Of a stretch of 64,000 nucleotides of DNA, positions 1 to 10,089 are shown one piece after another (the stretch's first letter is position 1; every line of letters begins with the position of its first letter). This stretch comes from Laburnicola sp. R22_1 (Eukaryota > Ascomycota > Dothideomycetes > Pleosporales > Didymosphaeriaceae): contig JACONQ010000016.1 in assembly GCA_014281115.1 (NCBI GenBank), forward strand, positions 2,046,001 through 2,110,000, given 5' to 3'. A program made the position numbers and the translations under genes. The notes beneath the pieces are model-generated. The model made no database searches. It was not told the DNA's origin and saw only the letters and a list, made by a program, of their open reading frames with translations.

Positions 1-1
1 G

Positions 2-775
2 ACTTTCTCGCAGAACTCGGACGGCTCGCCTAACTGGGATATTCCTGTACCGTTGCAAAACTACGTCAGTCCACGGAACGTCCAGCTATATAAGAAAGTT
101 GCTGCGTACCACACAATGGGGCAGTCATTGCGCAAGTTCCTGAAGGGCAATATCGAAATGGACGCACCGGTTCCCGGCCCGTCGTATCCGCGAGTTGGCT
201 CTAATATCGCGCAGACAAGGCTTGTTAGCAACGTTACCAGCCTGCCGGCGAAGGACCTACCGGACCAACTCCAACAGTTCTACACCAGCATGGTTCTCTC
301 GCTCTTCACTGCCCCGCAGATGCTCGTGGTCTCACAGGAGGAGGTTTTGGTCAACAGGACGCGATTCCAGTCGACTTTCATATACGACGCGGAAAAACTC
401 TGGGCGTGCTATGCTCCGGTCATATTTGTTACACTCATTATCCTATTCATTGGAGCTTGGGACATGCTCAAAGACGGCACAACCTTCTCGGTCGGCTTCT
501 CGCGCATCATGGTCACAACCCGGAACAGCACCTTGGACCACATCAGCCGCGGCGCGTGCTTGGGCAACGATCCATTCCCACTCGAACTCATGCATACACG
601 ACTGCAATTCGGCGTTCTGAACGATGATACGGACGACTACGCCAGCCCAGACGCGTACCCAGGTATCGGACACTGCGCATTCGGCGTTCCCTCGGAATTA
701 TCGCCCATCCGCAAAGGAATGCCGTACGCCGGTCTCGCAACAGCAGAAAGTAAATCAAAGGAGAAAGTTGACTGA
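2..775 (+). CDS. C-terminal part of a fungal membrane protein (5' end outside window)
   Basis: The frame is open from base 2 to the TGA at 773-775, so the start lies upstream of the window. About 257 residues are visible. A long extracytosolic-looking stretch carries several N-glycosylation sequons (NVT, NRT, NST). It is followed by one clear hydrophobic segment (APVIFVTLIILFIGAW) and a roughly 100-residue polar tail with DDTDDY and a Lys-rich end. This layout, an ectodomain then a last transmembrane helix and a cytosolic tail, is common in large fungal integral membrane proteins of unknown function. No enzyme motif is visible. The gene is convergent with the decayed dehydrogenase that follows. 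Coding is secure; function is unknown. Confidence 0.7.
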   Translation, partial: TFSQNSDGSPNWDIPVPLQNYVSPRNVQLYKKVAAYHTMGQSLRKFLKGNIEMDAPVPGPSYPRVGSNIAQTRLVSNVTSLPAKDLPDQLQQFYTSMVLSLFTAPQMLVVSQEEVLVNRTRFQSTFIYDAEKLWACYAPVIFVTLIILFIGAWDMLKDGTTFSVGFSRIMVTTRNSTLDHISRGACLGNDPFPLELMHTRLQFGVLNDDTDDYASPDAYPGIGHCAFGVPSELSPIRKGMPYAGLATAESKSKEKVD

Positions 776-926
776 AGAGGAAACAGAGTAACCCCTGGTG
801 CTGCGAATATGTGGGGATTAAGGCATGGATGCCATGCTCGCTGTGCCTGAGAGTTGTTTCACGTACCCGCGTACCCGCGCAAGGCACACCGGGCCCAGCC
901 GCCCCCACTGACTCCACCTCGCTCGC

Positions 927-2248
927 CTAGCAGATTCCAATGACGCCGTTTACCGGGATATCGATGCTTGTTGTGTACGCCGCTGCGTCGCTCAACAGAT
1001 ACGCATATGCGCCGCCCAGCTCCTCGACCTCGGCTAGTCTTAGGATGCCGCCGTAGTACTTGAGTTGCTGCTCCCAGTCTGGCTGCTCCGGCACCCAGTA
1101 GGTCATGGCCATCTTGACGAGGCCGGGGGACCCCGAGTTGACGCGGATGTTATACTGCGCCCCCATAGCAAGCGTGTGCGTCATGTTGCGGATGCCAGCC
1201 TTGGACGCCCCATATGGCGCCGAAGGGACGCGCTGTTGGAAGTCAGTCACTTGAGCGATACGAGGACAAGAAGAATGGCGGACCTTTTTTTTTTTTTTTT
1301 TTTTTGTGAACAAAGCTGCATCCCGCAACTATACTATGGCAAACGAAAATCTAGCCATACCCTTTGTTTCTGTGTACCAGCTCTGTGAGATACCATGTAA
1401 TGCCCCACCTTACCTTGTTCGGACGATACGAAGCCATCATCCACGCAGTAAACACGATCGACCCCTTGATCCACAGCTTCATAAACGCCCCCGCTGCCAC
1501 CCGTAAAACGCGCCATACAACTACACATGTCCTTTCATTCGCTTTTTATCCGCTCTCCTGCTCCCTCTCCCCCGCTCACGCCTCACCACCAAACCACAAA
1601 AGAAAAGAAGGAAACCCTCACATTATCACTCCACAACCCCTCAATCTCCTCCGTCGTACCCTCCAGCGCAGGCTTATGCATCGTGCGCCCCGCATGAGCC
1701 ACCATGGCGTGTATCGCGCCCGCCTCTCGCTCGGATCATCGTGTGCACAGCGGCTTCCAGCGAGGCGCTTCGTTTGCGACGTCGCCTTGGAGGAAGAAGA
1801 CTTGGTTTGGGTGCTGCGTGGCGAGGAGGGTTGCGAAGTCGGGACCTGGCGCGGTGATGTGATGTCGATGGAGGAGATTTTTGAGGCGCCGTTGGCGAGG
1901 CGGCAGCTGGTTGCTATGCCGAGGCCGATTCCTGAGGGGGCGGGGGGTGACGTGACGTGCTGTATGTATACTATATAGGTAGCTACTAGGATGATGTTTG
2001 TGGAGAGGTGGTGGTTGGTATCGCGTGTCCTGGGGTAACACGTTGGACTTGTAGGACTGTATGTACTACTTGTAGGACAAGACAAGTGTAGAGATGTGGT
2101 ATTGTAGAAGTATACTCTGCGACGCCATGCGATGCGATGCGACTTTACGCCGTACGTACCTCTATCCCCCCCACCTAATAGCAATGACTTTGCCTTCTAA
2201 TTGTATTTTTTTCTCGGGCTTTGGTTCGGCAGTGGGTGATGATGCCGT
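927..2248 (-). pseudogene. Decayed short-chain dehydrogenase/reductase (SDR)
   Basis: The pieces of one SDR lie in order on the minus strand. They are an N-terminal LEGKVIAI segment near 2175-2215, the nucleotide-binding SGIGLGIATS after an intron acceptor near 1955, a QGDVANEA block near 1770, an AMVAHAGRTMHKPALEG block near 1690, KGSIVF near 1470, and a last exon (927-1228) with the catalytic YGASK (Y-x3-K). Splice sites are still readable: GTAAGG near 1415 and CAG at 1229-1231. However, the first three blocks lie in different frames with no splice site between them. The likely start codon reads ACG instead of ATG at about 2248, the Gly motif of exon 1 is spoiled, and a 20-bp T run sits in the last intron. 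I read it as a recently dead NAD(P)H-dependent reductase. Sequencing error could explain single shifts but not all of them. Confidence 0.72.
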
Positions 2249-2833
2249 GGTTAATCAATCGTGTGGGATGTACGTATTGTATCGTACAGCACGGCGAGTG
2301 GAAGAGCTGGAGGTTGGGAGAGGATAGAGATACCTGAGCGAGTGCGTTTATATACCCTGGTTTTCCCCGGTGGAGTTGTTTTCCCCGCAGAGGTACGTCG
2401 TGAGCGGGCGATGTGGCTCGAGACGAGGGGGTTGGGCTGGGCTGGGCTGGGGGCTCGAGACGGGGTGTGGTGTGGTGCGGTGCGGTGCGGTGCTAGTGGA
2501 GGTTGTAAGCGGGGATGAAGGAAGATGGAGATGGGAGGAGTGATGTAACTGGGGTGATTTGCGCGGGGATCAATGCGTTTGTCACATGGGGTGAAGAGGT
2601 AGAGAGTGCTAGAGGTTCTTGTGAGTCTCGTGATTCAGTCGAGATGGATGTTGATCTTGTCCATGTCTATCTCATTCAGTCATTCAGCACAAATAACGCA
2701 GCAAGCATAAAATCGCTCCCACGGCCGCAGATGTCCATCTTTAAACCCCCTTCCCCCGCACCACACAAACTCCACAAATGCTCGACTCGACAACCTCCAC
2801 GCCATACGCCCCCACCCCCTCTCAAGCTGCCCC
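2249..2833. other. Intergenic, no gene seen
   Basis: GC-rich low-complexity DNA between two minus-strand genes. It has short GGTGT/GGTGC runs at 2465-2492. The small open frames here have proline-rich or biased composition and no start context or homology that I recognise. Confidence 0.5.
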
Positions 2834-3636
2834 CTACGACCCCTCCAACGCATCCGCCGTCAAATCATAAATCTTCTGAATCTCCTCCAACTGCCCCTCA
2901 AAATCAATCTCCAAATCCTTCAACCTCCCATCCGCAAACCCAAACACCCACCCATGCACAATAGGATACCCCCTCTCCTTATAGCACTGCTGCACGGCCG
3001 CCGTCTTAATAACATTCCTCACCTGCTCGACGACATTGAGCTCGACGAGGCGGTCGTAGCGGCGCGCGGGGGGCGTGGCGTCGAGCTCGGCTTCGTGCAG
3101 GCGGTACACGTCGCGGATGTTGCGCAGCCAGGGGTTCAGCAGGCCGAGGTCTTTGGGCGTCATGGCGGCTTTGACGCCGCCGCAGCCGTAGTGCCCGCAC
3201 ACGACGATGTGCTTGACGTGCAGGTGGCGCACGGCGTAGTTGACCACCGACATGGCGTTGAGGTCGGTGGCGCAGACGAGGTTGGCGATGTTGCGGTGGA
3301 TGAACATTTCGCCGGCTTCGAGGCCCGTGATGGCTTCGGCGGGGATGCGGGAGTCGGAGCAGCCTGGAAGTCGTGCATGTTAGTATCCGCATGTCTTGAT
3401 ATGTGGGCGAGCCAGCCGTCGGAGGTGTGCGAAGCTGCTGGCTGGGCATACAAGGAAAGAAAGCAACTCCACTCACCAATCCACAGATACTCAGGCGCCT
3501 GTCCCGCGCTCAACCGCTCAAAAAACTCCGGATGCTTCTTCTTCTGCTCCTCCGCCCACAGGCGATTGTTCTCAAAGATCCGATCATGGCTCTGCTGCAG
3601 ATACCGCCTCACGTCCTTGGGATCCTCTTCAGCCAT
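2834..3636 (-). CDS. Beta-class carbonic anhydrase, two exons
   Basis: Interconverts CO2 and bicarbonate; in fungi this supplies bicarbonate for carboxylases and takes part in CO2 sensing (family knowledge, NCE103-like). Exon 1 is 3477-3636 and exon 2 is 2834-3363, split by a 113-nt GTGAGT..CAG intron within Gly54; the product is 229 residues. The zinc ligands are visible: Cys55 with the Asp57/Arg59 dyad in CSDSR, then His111 and Cys114 in CGHYGCGGV. The C-terminal half is collinear with the family through YPIVHGWVFG. I chose MAEEDPKD as the start. The frame stays open upstream to a Met at 3861 through a stretch rich in Arg and Pro, so a longer form with an organellar leader is possible. Confidence 0.93.
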
Positions 3637-4187
3637 CTTCGCAATCGGCGGCGCTCTCGAACGCGTCGAGCAGAACCGCAGGCGTGCCGCGTCGACGCGG
3701 GGAAACAGGAACGGCCGTGGAGGGTGATGGAGAGCCGATACCGGGGTAGTAGCCGTGCGACGGAGGGGAGATGGAGATGCGCCCCGCGGTATATGTAGTC
3801 CTAATCCAGCGCGCAGCCTCAGACTCCCGTGGGGTACCCGGTGCGGTACGTGTCCCATCACATCAATCGCGGACTCAATTGATTACAATTGATTACACCA
3901 AGGACGCAACAAGACCGACTGCACCCGAGCAAGGGAAAAACAAACGACAAGCCCGCGCAACGCAACACAAAATGTGACGAACCGCGCCAACGCCCCCATC
4001 TCGTCCCTCCATTGGCCACCCTCACCGACGGGCAAAATCCCGGCGCAGATCCAGAGACCCGCCAAGCCCGTGTGCCCGTCTTTGTCCTCCCTGTTCCCCC
4101 CGGCCGGGCACCGACCTCGACGCCTCGAGCGTTGCAGCCTTGCTTTTCCTGCCAAGTTCCCACCCACCGCGACCCACCGATAAGCCC
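3637..4187. other. Divergent intergenic region
   Basis: Lies between the divergent carbonic anhydrase and DUF3253 genes and presumably holds both promoters. The carbonic anhydrase frame stays open to 3861, so part may be a 5' leader or N-terminal extension. No other gene is seen. Confidence 0.5.
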
Positions 4188-4517
4188 ATGCCAATGCCGC
4201 TCACCCCATCCCAACGCTCCATTCTAAAACCGCATCTCGAAGCGCTACTGCACCAGCGAGACCTTCCCAAAACGGCGTGCCCGTCGGAAGTTGCGCGCGC
4301 GCTGTCGGGGGACGAGTTGCAGCTGCTGGAGGCGAGGGAGTGGCGGGATGTCATGGGGCAGCTTAGAGCCGTGGTTTGGGAGGTGCGGGAGAGTGGGGAG
4401 GTCGAGGTGTTGCAGAGGGGGGAGGTTGTGACCGTGGAGGCGGTGGGAGATCTTCATGGGCCGATTCGTGTGACATGTACGCAGAGAGGATCGAAGAAGC
4501 GAGGTGATCATGTGTGA
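4188..4517 (+). CDS. DUF3253 family small protein
   Basis: Single exon of 109 residues starting at MPMPLTPSQ; an upstream TTG-initiated extension is not needed. The order of conserved pieces matches DUF3253: an N-terminal helix, then CPSEVARAL, an EWRDVM stretch, a predicted winged-helix-like Leu/Val/Arg segment (LRAVVWEVRESGEVEVLQRGE), and the closing HGPIRVT motif. DUF3253 is common in bacteria and also present in fungi; its biochemical role is unknown. The Lys/Arg-rich tail after GPIRV could be read-through of a 3' intron. It is convergent with the Mug65-like gene, 126 bp away. Confidence 0.65.
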   Translation: MPMPLTPSQRSILKPHLEALLHQRDLPKTACPSEVARALSGDELQLLEAREWRDVMGQLRAVVWEVRESGEVEVLQRGEVVTVEAVGDLHGPIRVTCTQRGSKKRGDHV

Positions 4518-4643
4518 ACGGCTTTTCCGTCAAGGTTTGACAACCATGAGTATCTGAAGCCACAAAGGGAAGAGCTATGCTCGGGTATCAATGCCATGCC
4601 TCCTGTAAACAGTCCTCCAACGCCTAACCGTCTTGCAATCCCT

Positions 4644-5731
4644 CTAATCATACCCTGGAGACCTCTTCGGCGGCTCTCGAGGATGTTCCGCGCCGCTGGC
4701 GTCGAGGCCCTGCCACTTCTCGTCCCAGCCGTCGGCCGGGTCGGTCGCGTTGCCTGCATTGCCTTCTTCAGCTAGCTTCCGGATGTCACTCCAGTACTCC
4801 AGCTTCTTACACTCTGCATCCGCAGCCTCCACTGCCTTGAGCAGGTTATTGATCCTCCGCTCTTCTGCGCCGTTTTCAGACGTGCCGCGTTTCTTGATCT
4901 TCTCTCGTTGTGTTCTCGCGTCATCGATCGTGTCCATGAGGGTGGAGAGGAGCTGGCGGCGCGAGTGTTGGAAAACGAGAAACGACATGATGACTGGGAT
5001 CTACGTCCGTTAGCATTTGGCGTGTCAATGGAAGTATTGATACATACCTGCTCAGCCAGATAGTGCAGCTCCTCGCCACCTTCTTCGATGAACTTGTTGA
5101 CGTAGACAATCTTCTCGCGGTCGATAGCCGCCTTCTTCAGCTTCTGCATCAACGTCGGCACGTATCTGACTTCCTCATCAAATGACGTATCCTCGCTGTC
5201 CTGCGAACTGCCCGGTCCCGTTGTGCTTGCGACTGCTCGGGCGAGCGTAGTGCCGACGCTGAAAGTATCTCCAAACAGCCTCTCTCTATTCGCCTTCGAC
5301 TTCGGTGGCAGCTTCTGCTTCACCCGCTTCCGCAGCCAGCGCCGTCTCCGCACGAAGCTGTGAAACCATGGATGGTTTCCGTGCCAGGCAGCGCCCCTGA
5401 ACCACAGGCTGTACTGCCAGCCCTCTTCGTCGACATCATGGCTCATGTCGACATACCAGCTCTTCCACTCCCACACCCAGCCAGGATCCGGCACCTGTGC
5501 GTTCGTGATGTTGACAGGCGAGGGTTTGAACTTGGCGTCGACCCACGGCGCCCGGTCGACTCTGGAATTCCACAGCGCTTTCGACGAGAAGAGCGGGATG
5601 CCGAAGACGAACCAGCCGCGCTGGTTCTCGTACAGCACGTCGATGTAGGAATCGGCCGTGTGCTGCTCTGGGCGCTCGGGACTCTGCTCGTCGTCTGTGC
5701 GATCGACGAGGGCAATCTGCTGGTCGGACAT
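4644..5731 (-). CDS. Mug65/Spo73-like dysferlin-domain protein, two exons
   Basis: Exon 1 is 5048-5731 and exon 2 is 4644-5000, with a 47-nt GTATGT..TAG intron in phase 0; the product is 346 residues. The N-terminal half has the DysF/peroxin-type signature: VLYENQRGWFVFGIPLFSS, APWVD, a Trp-rich core (DPGWVWEWKSWYVDM), GWQYSLWF, HPWFHSFVRRRRWLRKRV. The C-terminal half is charged and probably helical (LLSTLMDTIDDARTQREK, KAVEAADAECKKLEYW). Related fungal proteins are the meiotically up-regulated Mug65 of fission yeast and Spo73 of budding yeast, which acts at the growing prospore membrane; Pex23-type peroxins share the domain. A role at a membrane contact or during sporulation is inference. 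Confidence 0.85.
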
Positions 5732-6188
5732 GGCGAATGCGACGAGTGCAGTTGTAAGGCAGCCTTCACGCCGCGCTATCGAGGAAGCATGAGTCTGGCG
5801 TGGCAGGAGTACTGTGGGTAGGACCGTTCGTGGGGCGCTAGAAATTAGGGGCAGCCGCGGACTTCAACAGGCAACCGCCATGCACGATGATGCGGAAAAA
5901 GGAACATATGTATGCAAACAAGACTGCTGGAGGGGATGCGCAACGAAATATGGAGATGACTACGGGACGAGAGCCAGGATCAAGTAATGATGGGCAACGC
6001 GAACCGCGGCACTGGCCCGTGCTCAAGCTGGTACGTCATCATGCCATGCTCTTCCTGGAAAGCCCCAGCGGTTCCCCGCCCATAAGTACCACGGCCTGCA
6101 GCGCGCTCGACACTGCATCCCATCCACGCCCCAGAACTATCCTCTCTATAACCTGACCATAACCCAATCATCCCGCACACAGCACACA
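5732..6188. other. Divergent promoter region
   Basis: 457 bp between two divergently transcribed genes. No open frame of interest and no recognised site beyond generic AT-rich patches at 5880-5950. Confidence 0.45.
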
Positions 6189-6710
6189 ATGTCTGGACGA
6201 CGAATCGCAACCTACGGTGGTCTCGCTGCGCTCGGCGGTGCTTCCTACTACCTCTACAGCGCCGGCGGCGACCCGAAGCTGGCCGAGAAGAAGTTTGAAC
6301 GTATGTCATGCCAATCAATGCCCGGTATGCATAGCTAATCCACCAATGCAGATGATGCCGCCGCCGCTGCGAGAAAAGTAAAGGGCAGCTATCCCGGACA
6401 GGACAAGGAGGCCAAGAAGGCTGGTGAGGAGGGCTATGAGGCGGTGCGCGCGAGAGCAGCGGACCTGGTAAGTCGTGCTTCCTCTCCCGGACGCCATGGC
6501 CCTTCGCAACGGACCTTCGCGAATCCTACTAACTTTGCCCAGGCCAACGAAGCGAGAAGGGAAGCAGACAAGGTCGACCAAAAGGTCAACGCCTACAGCC
6601 AGGACGCCAAGAAGAAGTTCGAAGAGGTCAGGCAGGAGACGGGCAAGGAGGTCACCGATGGAATCAACAAGTCCAAGGGCTGGTTCGGCGGCTTCTTCGG
6701 TGGAAAGTAA
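6189..6710 (+). CDS. Small LEA-like/'calcofluor white hypersensitive' type protein, three exons
   Basis: Exons 6189-6300, 6352-6467 and 6543-6710 join through GTATGT..CAG (51 nt) and GTAAGT..CAG (75 nt) introns to give 131 residues. The N-terminus is a hydrophobic segment (ATYGGLAALGGASYYLY), likely a membrane anchor. The rest is an Ala/Lys/Glu-rich amphipathic region resembling late-embryogenesis-abundant or apolipoprotein-type helices (KKAGEEGYEAVRARAADL, ANEARREADKVDQKVNAY). It ends in GWFGGFFGGK. Small fungal proteins of this architecture are often annotated as calcofluor-white hypersensitive proteins; the molecular role is unknown. Coding and exon structure are well supported by conserved phase and consensus splice sites. 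Confidence 0.8.
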
Positions 6711-7611
6711 GCGACATCACGCCGTCTGGTTCGAACAAGAGGACCAGGTACGAATGTTATGGGTACCGATACTGCATCGACTACTGCGTTCTGGAGGTCG
6801 CTGGAGTAGGTCTTGTCGCCTCAATAGGATTGCATTGACTTTATTCGATCTGCTGTGGTATTTCCTTGTGTCTTTAGCAAGTCTGTCTTAACCGTCGTGC
6901 GTTCCCTTGAGTCGAATCGCGTACTCGTCATCTATATCCTTGCTGTTGCTCACCGCCAACCACATTATTAGTTCTACCACCGAACGTAACATGGTCTTGT
7001 CCTTCTCATCGGCTCCAGCATTCAATGTACGGTGGCGTGATGGTCACCGTGGTGGCCTGATCGCTGGATGACAGTTGAATTGGCCGTGTGATCCCGCAAG
7101 GCCGCCAACAATGCGACCTGCTGGAGAAGGCCAAAGCAAGAGTAGATGCCAATTGATGTCTCCAAATACCAGAAGACGACTGGCCGCGTGCCGTCCCAAG
7201 TTAAGTTCTTCTGTAGCAGTGCGAGGCGCAGAGACGTCTTCGAGTTGCGAACGGCAATGAGGCTGTGTAACCTATTATTTTTCGACGATGAATTCCAACG
7301 AGAAGAGCTGAAGACTTTAGCAAGTTCTTCTTCGAGGGTGAAGAGAATGATACGCCAGGACGCGCGCGTGAAGGTCTGGAAAATGCACCTTCACCGCGGC
7401 TGCGCGTCGCTCATTGGCCGACGCGTCGAAGCCGCGAAAAGTCGCGACCCCCTGCACGCGCTAGTCTGTTTTGCCAGCCCCTCAACAGCATAACACCCGT
7501 CATCTCGCCTCGCACCCTCATCCCACTCATATTCCCATCTTCTCTATTCTCACGCGGCATTGTTTACTATCACTCCGCTGTATCCATTCAATTGTCTTCT
7601 TATCCCGCACC
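6711..7611. other. Intergenic, contains Cdt1 promoter
   Basis: About 0.9 kb with no supported gene. The last 200 bp are CpG-rich and hold the ACGCGT box listed separately and an inverted CCAAT (ATTGG at about 7413-7417). The rest shows nothing I recognise. Confidence 0.5.
7421..7426. promoter_or_regulatory. ACGCGT (MluI cell-cycle box) upstream of Cdt1
   Basis: The palindrome ACGCGT lies 186 bp before the Cdt1-like start codon, next to an inverted CCAAT box. In yeasts this hexamer binds MBF and drives G1/S genes, and cdt1 is an MBF target in fission yeast (established there). Use in this organism is inference; a single hexamer can occur by chance. Confidence 0.5.
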
Positions 7612-8751
7612 ATGGCGCCCATGGACATCGACGCGACGGCTGCCCTGCCAACCGAGCTAGTCAACCTGCTCGCGCTGCACTCGTCCTTCCTCGCCGCGCT
7701 GTCGCTGCACTTTGTACACAATGGGACCGGATCGCCTGTGGACCTGCGAGATCTCACGGCCGCAACGACGAACGTCTGGCGCCTCCGAAAAGTCACATAC
7801 GATGATATCCGGCTCTGCATCGGCGTCCTCGGCTGCGGCCCGGCCGCGAAGAACAACCCCTTCCACCTCTCCGACTACGGACGCGGCAAGATATGCCTGG
7901 AAGTCGCCGAACCGTACAAGATGGACGCGGGCTTGTCCTCGATGAACGAGGAGGCGCTGAAGGCCATGTTCATGGAGAGCTTGGACCATCTGTGGAGGCA
8001 GTGGAGTGCCGCAGGACAGACGACACAAAATCTGGCCGTGCGACCTGTTGCAACGCCGAAGAAGCGCGGACGACCGAGGAAGACGGACTCCAAGCAGGCC
8101 AGCATCCAATCCTTCATGGGCGAAGCCTCGATAGCCAAGTTCATCGCGCAACTCCCCCACGCGGAAATCACAACATGCGCGTCTCTCACAGCCATTGCGC
8201 CCCTCCAAGAAAAAGGCCGCAAGCGGCTCCGCGAATTCAAAGACAGCGTCCAGCAAGGCCGCGCGCCGAAGAAGACGCGCGAAAGCATAGGCAAAGAGAA
8301 CGAGCCGTCTGCCCAACACGGACAACAAGGCCAAACCAAAATGACCGACTTCACCGCCGTCCGCAAAACAAACCTCCTCGACCGCATCCTCGCCAAAGAA
8401 GCCGCCGCAGCTACCGGCCCCAAGCCCCTCTCCCCCACCGAACTCCAGCGCAAAGCCGCCCTCCAGCGGTCCGAAGAAGTCCTCGGCGTCCTGTCGCTCC
8501 TCTGCGCGACCAAGGGCCCCGGCCTGCGCGTTTCCTTCTCGCTCAACGCGCTGATGCAGTCGCTGCAGAACTCGATCCGGACACCGATTTCGAAGGAGGA
8601 AGCGATGAAGTGCATCGAGGTGTTGGCGAGCGAGGTTACGCCGGGCTATGTGTCGGTTGTGCGTATGGGTGCGTTGTCGAGCGTGGTGGTGAATCAGGGT
8701 ATGAGGCCTGTCGATGTCAAGGGGAGGCTGGTGGCGCTGGGTGCGTACTAG
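7612..8751 (+). CDS. DNA replication licensing factor Cdt1-like
   Basis: Single exon of 379 residues. The start is the ATG in a good context (CACCATGG) at 7612. The N-terminal part is a helical domain with a conserved block around DIRLCIGVLG and FHLSDYGRGKICLEV, matching the middle geminin/MCM-binding region of Cdt1 proteins. A basic, probably disordered linker has KKRGRPRK and other nuclear-localisation-like stretches. The C-terminal 95 residues (SEEVLGVLSLLCATKG..SLNALMQSLQ..PISKEEAMKCIEVLA) fit the Cdt1 C-terminal winged-helix domain that contacts MCM. Cdt1 loads MCM2-7 onto origins in G1. The antisense strand is also open over most of this gene, an artefact of its GC-rich codon usage. Confidence 0.82.
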   Translation: MAPMDIDATAALPTELVNLLALHSSFLAALSLHFVHNGTGSPVDLRDLTAATTNVWRLRKVTYDDIRLCIGVLGCGPAAKNNPFHLSDYGRGKICLEVAEPYKMDAGLSSMNEEALKAMFMESLDHLWRQWSAAGQTTQNLAVRPVATPKKRGRPRKTDSKQASIQSFMGEASIAKFIAQLPHAEITTCASLTAIAPLQEKGRKRLREFKDSVQQGRAPKKTRESIGKENEPSAQHGQQGQTKMTDFTAVRKTNLLDRILAKEAAAATGPKPLSPTELQRKAALQRSEEVLGVLSLLCATKGPGLRVSFSLNALMQSLQNSIRTPISKEEAMKCIEVLASEVTPGYVSVVRMGALSSVVVNQGMRPVDVKGRLVALGAY

Positions 8752-9266
8752 TGCTGTATTTTTTGTATGTAGTGTTATTGTTTGTTGTGTTTTGTGTAGC
8801 GTTGCTAGCGGGATGGTGGCGTTGTGTGTTGGGGGTGTGTATTGTTTTGTTAGTCTTTGATTTGAGCGCCATTGCCTTGGTTGTTCTGTGCGAATACATT
8901 GTCCTGTTGCGGAATTGGAATCTGCCATTGGTCTTGTCTTGTCTTGTCTTGCCTTGTCCTGTTTCTTCTTTCGTTCGGTAGAGTGGGCTCACGGCACAAT
9001 CTTACTGCAAATGCGTACAAGAAATGCACAGAATATAGTAAATCCGCAAATAGCACCTCCACCTCAACCTCCGCTCCCAACCCCGTACTCACCCACCACC
9101 TCCACCTCCACCTCCACGCTCACACACGCCCACACTACCTCGCCAAAACCAGCACATCATCCTCGGCCCCCTTCCCCCTCCCTCTCCCCTCCCTCACAGG
9201 CACCAACTCCGGTAAATCACCCCACCCCTTCAGCACCATACCTGCCCGCCCCGCCCGCTGCTCTAC
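8752..9266. other. Intergenic with CTTGT repeat
   Basis: No gene. A short run of CTTGT-type pentamers lies at about 8932-8961. Downstream is a CCACCTCCAC-type low-complexity stretch (9055-9120). Confidence 0.5.
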
Positions 9267-9660
9267 TTAAGTCTTCTTACCACGGTTCTGCGCTCTCCGC
9301 CGCAGTCTGACAATAAGAGATACAATACCGGCGAGCGCAATAGAGAGCCCGAGGATGAGACCGAGGAGTGTAAGGATGCGTACTGCTAGGGGGGATATTA
9401 CTACCTAGTGTAGTCTCTAGCTCGGTGCGGAGGTGCGTTCTACTAATAAATATATTATTAGAAGCTGTAATCTAGGCTAGCGTCTAAGCTTCCCGTTTGG
9501 CTCTTATACGTGATTGTGCTTTTGGCATTAACCCTTTCCGTAATACTCTTACCTTGTGAGATCGCGTCTTACGTTGCGAGCTTCTGGGTATAAGCATCTA
9601 TGTGGTTCAGCGTCGAGGCAAGGCTGGAGAGGAAGGCGGTCTCTATTTTTACCGTGATTC
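9267..9660 (-). pseudogene. RIP-damaged 3' end of a membrane-anchored protein
   Basis: On the minus strand a C-terminal transmembrane segment (LTLLGLILGLSIALAGIVSL) is followed by a basic tail RLRRRAQNRGKKT and a TAA stop at 9267-9269. This is a textbook stop-transfer end. Upstream, 9400-9660 reads as a helical stretch (TAFLSSLASTLNHIDAYTQK) interrupted by many TAA/TAG codons where CAA/CAG/TGG would be expected, and the two parts are in different frames. The AT content rises sharply between 9380 and 9480. I interpret it as the remnant of a small coiled-coil and TM protein mutated by RIP at the edge of the transposon block. The parent family is not recognised. Confidence 0.5.
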
Positions 9661-10089
9661 AACTACTAGTAGTTGCCTTGCAGCCACCACATAACCGGTC
9701 CTAAGGGGCCCTTCTACTAGGAAATGGACACTTGCTGTGACCAGTTTCGGCCCTAGGGTTACAGACTCTCTGAGCAGTCACTAATATAACAATGTGGTGA
9801 TTGGGTAAACTAGGATTAGGGTCCGCTTCTCTAACTAGGTATTTATGCAGGTAAGGATAGCTATATAGCCATGCGCCAGGCCAGCGTTCCTGCCATAGTA
9901 TGGGCATAGGTATGGGGAGGTTAAGGTTAAGATCGGATGATGATATCTGAGATGTAGATGGGGGGGGCGGGAGAGTGATGGTATGCCTATGACTATGGTT
10001 GATGTTTCCTCCTCCTCCTCCTCCTCCTCCTCCCCATCCTCCTCCTCCGCGCTCGACAAAATCGGAGCAAACAAGTCTACATACCCTCA
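9661..10089. other. Intergenic or decayed DNA with CTC repeat
   Basis: Contains a (CTC)n trinucleotide run at about 10007-10033, which reads as poly-Glu on the minus strand. It may be part of the split gene downstream exon region, but no continuous coding is supported. Confidence 0.4.

Noticed and set aside
2515..2964. Proline/threonine-rich plus-strand frame before carbonic anhydrase
   Set aside because: It overlaps the 3' end of carbonic anhydrase on the other strand and has low-complexity composition.
7657..8928. Long antisense open frame (423 codons) over the Cdt1 gene
   Set aside because: It mirrors the GC-rich third-position bias of the real gene and shows no domain or splice signals.
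10007..10033. CTC trinucleotide run giving a poly-Glu peptide
   Set aside because: A microsatellite; the poly-Glu frame is not part of a supported protein.
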